Positions 34,629 through 37,783 of a DNA stretch of 37,783 nucleotides are shown here, one piece after another (positions within the stretch are counted from its first letter, which is position 1; the number at the start of each line of letters is the position of its first letter). The translations under genes were made by a program, and so were the position numbers. The notes below the pieces were generated by a model that worked only from the letters and a program-made list of their open reading frames with translations, made no database searches and was not told the origin of the DNA. The stretch is from an uncultured bacterium (lineage in GTDB: Bacteria; Nitrospirota; Thermodesulfovibrionia; Thermodesulfovibrionales; Dissulfurispiraceae). The DNA is taken from positions 1-37,783 of the forward strand of contig CALGPO010000020.1 of assembly GCA_937960465.1 (NCBI GenBank), in the 5' to 3' direction.

Positions 34629-35482
34629 TTCTTGATTATCACCAGCGAAAAATAATTGAGATCGCTTTCCTTGATGTCTCTTATGTTTTTGAAAATCTTC
34701 TCGTCCTCCATACCCGCACGGCAGACATAAACTGCGTTATCTATCAGTCCTCTTTCTCTTAATATACTCATTACACCGTCAAATACCTTATTGACCTTCA
34801 TGAGGACTACAGTATCAAATCTTGCCAGAGTCTCTTTTATATCGTTCATATAATTTGCAGGCAGTATAGCTATCTTTTCATCGGCAAGGCTAAGGCATAA
34901 ACCTGCCCTTGCTGCAGCGGTATTTATTGAAGAGACTCCGGGAACTATTTCAATATTAAGTTCAGGATTAAGATCAAGAAGTTTGTCATACAAGTAAAAA
35001 AATGTGCTGTAAATAGTAGGATCGCCTATGGTTATAAAAGCCATGTCTATTCCCTTGTTCAGCCTGTTCAAAATTGCCTCAACTGTTTTATTCCATTTTA
35101 TGTCAAGCTCTTTGTCTGTTGTCGGGGACAGTCCCGATTCTACAACCCCCTTTAATTCCCCCTTTGTTAAGGGGGAAACAGTGGGTTGTGTCCGTAAATC
35201 TGGGACAGTCCCTTTATTCTGTGGACTGTCTTTATCTGTAGTCTGACTTCTGACTTCTGGTTTCTGTCCTCCTGTCTTCCTCATCGGAAAATGGGCCTCG
35301 ATAATTTCTTTACCCTCAAGATTCAATGCCTTTTGCACAATGGACAATGCAAGGCTGCTGCCTTCATCTCTTCCCTTTGGAACACAGATGCATTGTATAT
35401 CTTTAAGAATTCTCACTGCCTTCAATGTCAGCAGTTCAGGGTCTCCGGGACCGACTCCTATAACATAAAGTTTTCCTGTCAT
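34625..35482 (-). CDS. cbiL: Precorrin-2 / cobalt-precorrin-2 C20-methyltransferase with a ~58-residue insertion
   Basis: 285 residues, whereas CbiL is usually about 230-240. Methylase motifs: VIGVGPGDPELLTLKA, ITIGDPTIYSTFFYLYDKL and EIVPGVSSINTAA. The surplus lies at residues ~67-126, between HFPMRKT and DIKWNKTVEAIL, and is repeat-derived (KPEVRSQTTDK, SPLTKGELKGV). The position is a surface loop before the active-site GDP motif, so activity may be kept. It follows the nitroreductase gene by three bases. Confidence 0.92.
   Translation of the reverse strand: MTGKLYVIGVGPGDPELLTLKAVRILKDIQCICVPKGRDEGSSLALSIVQKALNLEGKEIIEAHFPMRKTGGQKPEVRSQTTDKDSPQNKGTVPDLRTQPTVSPLTKGELKGVVESGLSPTTDKELDIKWNKTVEAILNRLNKGIDMAFITIGDPTIYSTFFYLYDKLLDLNPELNIEIVPGVSSINTAAARAGLCLSLADEKIAILPANYMNDIKETLARFDTVVLMKVNKVFDGVMSILRERGLIDNAVYVCRAGMEDEKIFKNIRDIKESDLNYFSLVIIKK
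35113..35282. repeat. Nested repeats inside cbiL
   Basis: Holds GGGGACAGTCCCGAT and GGGACAGTCCC, a stem CCCCCTTT...AAGGGGGA (TTCCCCCTTTGTTAAGGGGG), and GACTTCT heptamers (GTCTGACTTCTGACTTCTGG). All is in frame with cbiL. Confidence 0.75.
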
Positions 35483-35485
35483 TAT

Positions 35486-36001
35486 TTAAAACCTTTCATA
35501 ATGAACCTTTTTCAAATCAAACTCTTCATCTTTATGCGGAGCGGACGGCTTTGCAGGGTAACCCAATGGCATTAAGCACTGGACACGGTAGTTTTCTGGA
35601 ATATCAAGCATCTTTTTTACATATTCTTCCGGATTGCCCGCATCAGCTTCCGTGCCATCGGCTATCTGCACGAAGCATGTGCCGAGCCCCTGATTTACTG
35701 CCTCAAGGTAAATGTTCTCTGCGGCAATGGAACAGTCTTCTTTAAACCTATTGCCTTTATTGATGTCATAACAAATCACAATTATAAGCGGCGCATCTTT
35801 TGCAAAAGACGCATAAGGAGTTGCCTTTGAAAGTTCAATCTTTTTAGTTTCATTAGTTACGACAATAAATTCCCACGGACGCAAATGTTTAGCAGTAGGC
35901 GCAAACATGGCAGCCTTCAATACCTCATTGAGTTTTTCTTTCTCAACGGCATTCTTAACAAAAGACCTCACGCTTCTTCTTTGTCTAATTACATCTAACA
36001 T
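35486..36001 (-). CDS. Nitroreductase-family FMN oxidoreductase
   Basis: 171 residues, a short nitroreductase fold: RQRRSVRSF at the N-terminus (FMN phosphate contact), APTAKHLRPWEFIVV, and GLGTCFVQIADG with LMPLGYP near the end. It overlaps cbiET by 7 bases and is followed by cbiL after three bases, so it is co-translated with corrin genes. The family includes BluB, but BluB-specific features are not evident. A role in cobalt or corrin reduction is possible by context only. Confidence 0.85.
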   Translation of the reverse strand: MLDVIRQRRSVRSFVKNAVEKEKLNEVLKAAMFAPTAKHLRPWEFIVVTNETKKIELSKATPYASFAKDAPLIIVICYDINKGNRFKEDCSIAAENIYLEAVNQGLGTCFVQIADGTEADAGNPEEYVKKMLDIPENYRVQCLMPLGYPAKPSAPHKDEEFDLKKVHYERF

Positions 36002-37317
36002 GCCAGCCTCCTTTGCCCTTGTATTATGAATACAGGATTCAATGCGCTCATATGTTTTTTGCCTGCAAGCGATTTAGCTCTTGATACGGAAACTTCCGAG
36101 ATTTCAATATCAAACCCGTGGTTTTCAAAACATTGAATTGCGTCATTCAAAGTCTCTATTGTTGCTGCATTTACGACAATAAGCTTAATATGCTTTTTAA
36201 TAAGATAATCCATTATATCTTTTAACTTTTCCCCGCTTCCGCCTATGAATACCCTATCAGGAGACGGAAGCCCCTCTAAAATATTAGGAGCTGTCCCGCC
36301 TATAATCTCAATATTAGAAATACCAAACCTAACTTTATTTTTACCGATATTATGAACCTGCTCCTCATCTTTCTCAATAGAAAAGACCTTCAAGTCAGGG
36401 AAAAGCCTTGCGGCTTCTATTGATACAGAACCAGAACCCGCACCAATGTCCCATAACACGCCTTTTTGAGGAAGCCTCAACTTATGAATCGTTACTGCCC
36501 TTACCTCGTCTTTTGTTATGAGGCCGTGTGAATGAACTATCTCGGCTTCAGTCAATCCAAAGCCTACTTCTGACTTCCGGCTTCTGACTTCTGACTTTAT
36601 TATTACTGCATTAGGCTCTGAAAAAGTCATTGAAGCTATCTCTTCAGGACTGCCGGATATTATCTTTTCATCAGGATAGCCCAGTTTTTCGCAGACATAT
36701 ATCTTTAGTGCGGAAGCGCAGAAGTGCGGAAGCGCGGAAGACTCCAAAAGGCTTTTTGCAATTATTGAAGGATTGTTTTCTCTATCTGTAAGAATTGCGA
36801 TTTTATTATATTTCTGAAGCAGAAAGGGAATATCATTTATTTCATACGGCAGCCTTCTCCTTTTCTCTGGGTCAGGGCCTCCGTGAAGGCTCATTAAAAA
36901 AGCATCATCCCATGCCTCTTTTATTTTTGAAAATGCTATCTGAACGCTGGACATATCAGGGATGATTTCAACGACATCTTTTCCGAATTCTCTTACAACT
37001 CTTCTGCCGATTCCGAAAAACATGGGGTCTCCGGAGGCAAGGAGAACGACAGTTCGGAAGCCCGGATGCTCGGAAGTTCTAAAGTTTTTTAGTCCCTCAC
37101 TTCTACACTTCCGCACTTCCGCACTAATAAATTTAATAGTTTCATCCACATTGTTTATAACTTTTATTTTATATTTAACTGCCTCATATTCTTCATAACC
37201 CATAAAAACCTCTGCAAGCCTGCTTGAAGCAAGGATGACGTTTGAATTTAAAATAATCTCCCGCGCACTCTTGTCAAGCGGCTTGTAGCCAATGCCTATG
37301 ACATAAAGCTTACTCAT
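35995..37317 (-). CDS. cbiET: CbiE-CbiT fusion: cobalt-precorrin-7 C5-methyltransferase / cobalt-precorrin-6B C15-methyltransferase
   Basis: 440 residues from the ATG at 37317 (MSKLYVIGIGYKPL). The longer open frame to 37479 only reads through repeats and is not used. CbiE lies at ~1-235 (LASGDPMFFGIG, IPDMSSVQIAFSKI); CbiT at ~250-440 (GLITKDEVRAVTIHKLRL, LWDIGAGSGSVSIEAARL, FIGGSGEKL). It adds methyl groups at C5 and C15 with decarboxylation. Repeat insertions occur in CbiE loops (37040-37128; 36709-36748) and in the CbiE/CbiT linker (36570-36600). First gene of the corrin operon. No ribosome site is seen; a 56-bp palindromic repeat sits 12 bases before the start. Confidence 0.92.
   Translation of the reverse strand: MSKLYVIGIGYKPLDKSAREIILNSNVILASSRLAEVFMGYEEYEAVKYKIKVINNVDETIKFISAEVRKCRSEGLKNFRTSEHPGFRTVVLLASGDPMFFGIGRRVVREFGKDVVEIIPDMSSVQIAFSKIKEAWDDAFLMSLHGGPDPEKRRRLPYEINDIPFLLQKYNKIAILTDRENNPSIIAKSLLESSALPHFCASALKIYVCEKLGYPDEKIISGSPEEIASMTFSEPNAVIIKSEVRSRKSEVGFGLTEAEIVHSHGLITKDEVRAVTIHKLRLPQKGVLWDIGAGSGSVSIEAARLFPDLKVFSIEKDEEQVHNIGKNKVRFGISNIEIIGGTAPNILEGLPSPDRVFIGGSGEKLKDIMDYLIKKHIKLIVVNAATIETLNDAIQCFENHGFDIEISEVSVSRAKSLAGKKHMSALNPVFIIQGQRRLAC
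36570..36600. repeat. GACTTCT heptamers at the CbiE/CbiT linker
   Basis: TTCTGACTTCCGGCTTCTGA and following units give SEVRSRKSEV between the two enzymes. Confidence 0.75.
36709..36748. repeat. GCGGAAGT-type repeat inside cbiE (second)
   Basis: GCGGAAGCGCAGAAGTGCGG units, read in frame as SSALPHFCASAL. Confidence 0.75.
37040..37128. repeat. GCGGAAGT-type inverted repeat inside cbiE (first)
   Basis: TTCGGAAGCCCGGATGCTCG on one side and CACTTCCGCACTTCCGCAC on the other; in frame SAEVRKCRSEGLKNFRTSEH. The unit runs opposite to that at 36709. Confidence 0.75.
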
Positions 37318-37329
37318 AATTAAATCATA

Positions 37330-37385
37330 GTAGGGGCAACCCTTGCGGTTGCCTTCAAAAGGGCAGGGGCAAGCCCTGCCCCTAC
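37330..37385. repeat. 56-bp palindromic repeat in the cbiET leader
   Basis: Ends GTAGGGGC and GCCCCTAC. Two inner hairpins: GGCAACC-cttGC-GGTTGCC and GGGCAGGGGC-aa-GCCCTGCC. It lies just before the cbiET start and may influence its translation or mRNA stability. Repeats of this look are common in environmental bacterial genomes. Confidence 0.75.
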
Positions 37386-37388
37386 TTG

Positions 37389-37783
37389 CTATATTCAGGC
37401 CTGTCTGCGTGCAACGCACAGGCAGATTTGTAAGGCAGGTGCTGCGGAAAGACTTTAAACTCCGCACTTGTATTAACATTTATCTTGTATCCGTCATCTA
37501 CTACATTGAATACTTGATGGATGATGCATCTGTTATCTCTCATATATACACTTGAATCAACCTTACAGTTGCATAAAATCAAAGGTTACAGCAAGGACTA
37601 ACATGCGTAAAAGACTTTGCCTGCGACTCCTTATAAGATTTTCATACCACCATATCGTATTCAGCATTGGATTCACCTCTCTGTTAAAACATTTATATTC
37701 TGCATGAATACGGTTTCCTGTCGCTTGTAAAGGCTTTGAAGCATGTTAGTCCTTGCTGTCTGTGCAACATTAAGGTCAACACT
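37389..37783. repeat. Second copy of the composite repeat, cut by the window end
   Basis: Matches 19225-19619 base for base in length, with about 14 substitutions. Same orientation. It lacks the TTGAGCGATT end on the left. Together with the leader repeat it fills 37318-37783, where I see no gene. Confidence 0.9.
37560..37776. mobile_element. 217-bp MITE, copy 2
   Basis: ACCTTA...TAAGGT ends, same length and internal structure as 19396-19612. Nested in the larger repeat at the same place, so the two copies spread as part of the larger unit. Confidence 0.75.

Noticed and set aside
35486-36001. Calling the nitroreductase BluB
   Set aside because: Only the general FMN fold is visible; context is anaerobic and BluB needs oxygen.
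37318-37479. Extended N-terminus of CbiET read from the repeat
   Set aside because: The extra 54 residues are encoded by the composite and leader repeats and the CbiE family start (MSKLYVIGIG) is at 37317.

Overview
The window comes from an anaerobic, sulfite-reducing bacterium. The dsr gene set (reductive-type dsrAB with dsrD, then dsrN, dsrC and dsrMKJOP), a Cys-type formate dehydrogenase, anaerobic (Cbi-type) corrin genes and moderate-to-low G+C together suggest an uncultured member of the Nitrospirota (Thermodesulfovibrionia-like). That placement is inference from gene content; no rRNA or complete taxonomic marker other than gyrA, smc and dsrAB is present. sat, apr and qmo are not in the window.

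Layout. (1) 1-279: the 3' end of an insertion sequence. (2) 280-4258, minus strand: a three-gene formate dehydrogenase/diaphorase operon. (3) 4465-6879: gyrA. (4) 6967-10680: a MoxR ATPase, DUF58, transglutaminase operon. (5) 10683-12459: an FAD-linked glycolate/lactate-type oxidase, a truncated ribosomal S21 gene and an RRM RNA-binding protein. (6) 12731-16306: smc, divergent from dsr. (7) 16478-19075: dsrABD with a strong terminator. (8) 19211-19689: a composite palindromic repeat. (9) 19708-28681, plus strand: dsrN(cbiA), a HEAT protein, dsrC, an RsbRD_N (DsrT-position) protein, dsrMKJOP and a ferredoxin, ended by a bidirectional terminator. (10) 28740-30097, minus strand: tusA and a DsrF-, DsrE- and DsrH-like trio. 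(11) 30275-37317, minus strand: a corrin operon (cbiET, nitroreductase, cbiL, cbiF, cbiGH, a BPL_N amidotransferase-like gene) ending in a thiC gene that has lost its middle.

How it fits together. DsrAB reduces sulfite; DsrC carries the sulfur as a trisulfide that DsrMKJOP reduces with membrane electrons. DsrN probably amidates siroheme. Formate oxidation could feed the electron pool. The TusA/DsrEFH-like proteins are sulfur-relay carriers better known from sulfur oxidizers and disproportionators, so sulfur flow may be reversible or may include disproportionation here. The corrin genes make precorrin/cobalt-precorrin intermediates.

The most unusual signal is not a single gene. Short tandem repeats with 7-8 bp units, plus larger palindromic repeats, sit in frame inside protein-coding genes (smc, cbiGH, cbiL, cbiET, the BPL_N gene), nearly always at domain linkers or surface loops and always in an orientation without stop codons. 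One octamer array has 14 copies and could act as a frameshifting switch. A second layer is mobile: two 96-97% identical direct repeats 18.16 kb apart bracket the dsrN-to-cbi region, and both contain a 217-bp MITE that shares its end with the insertion sequence at the left edge.
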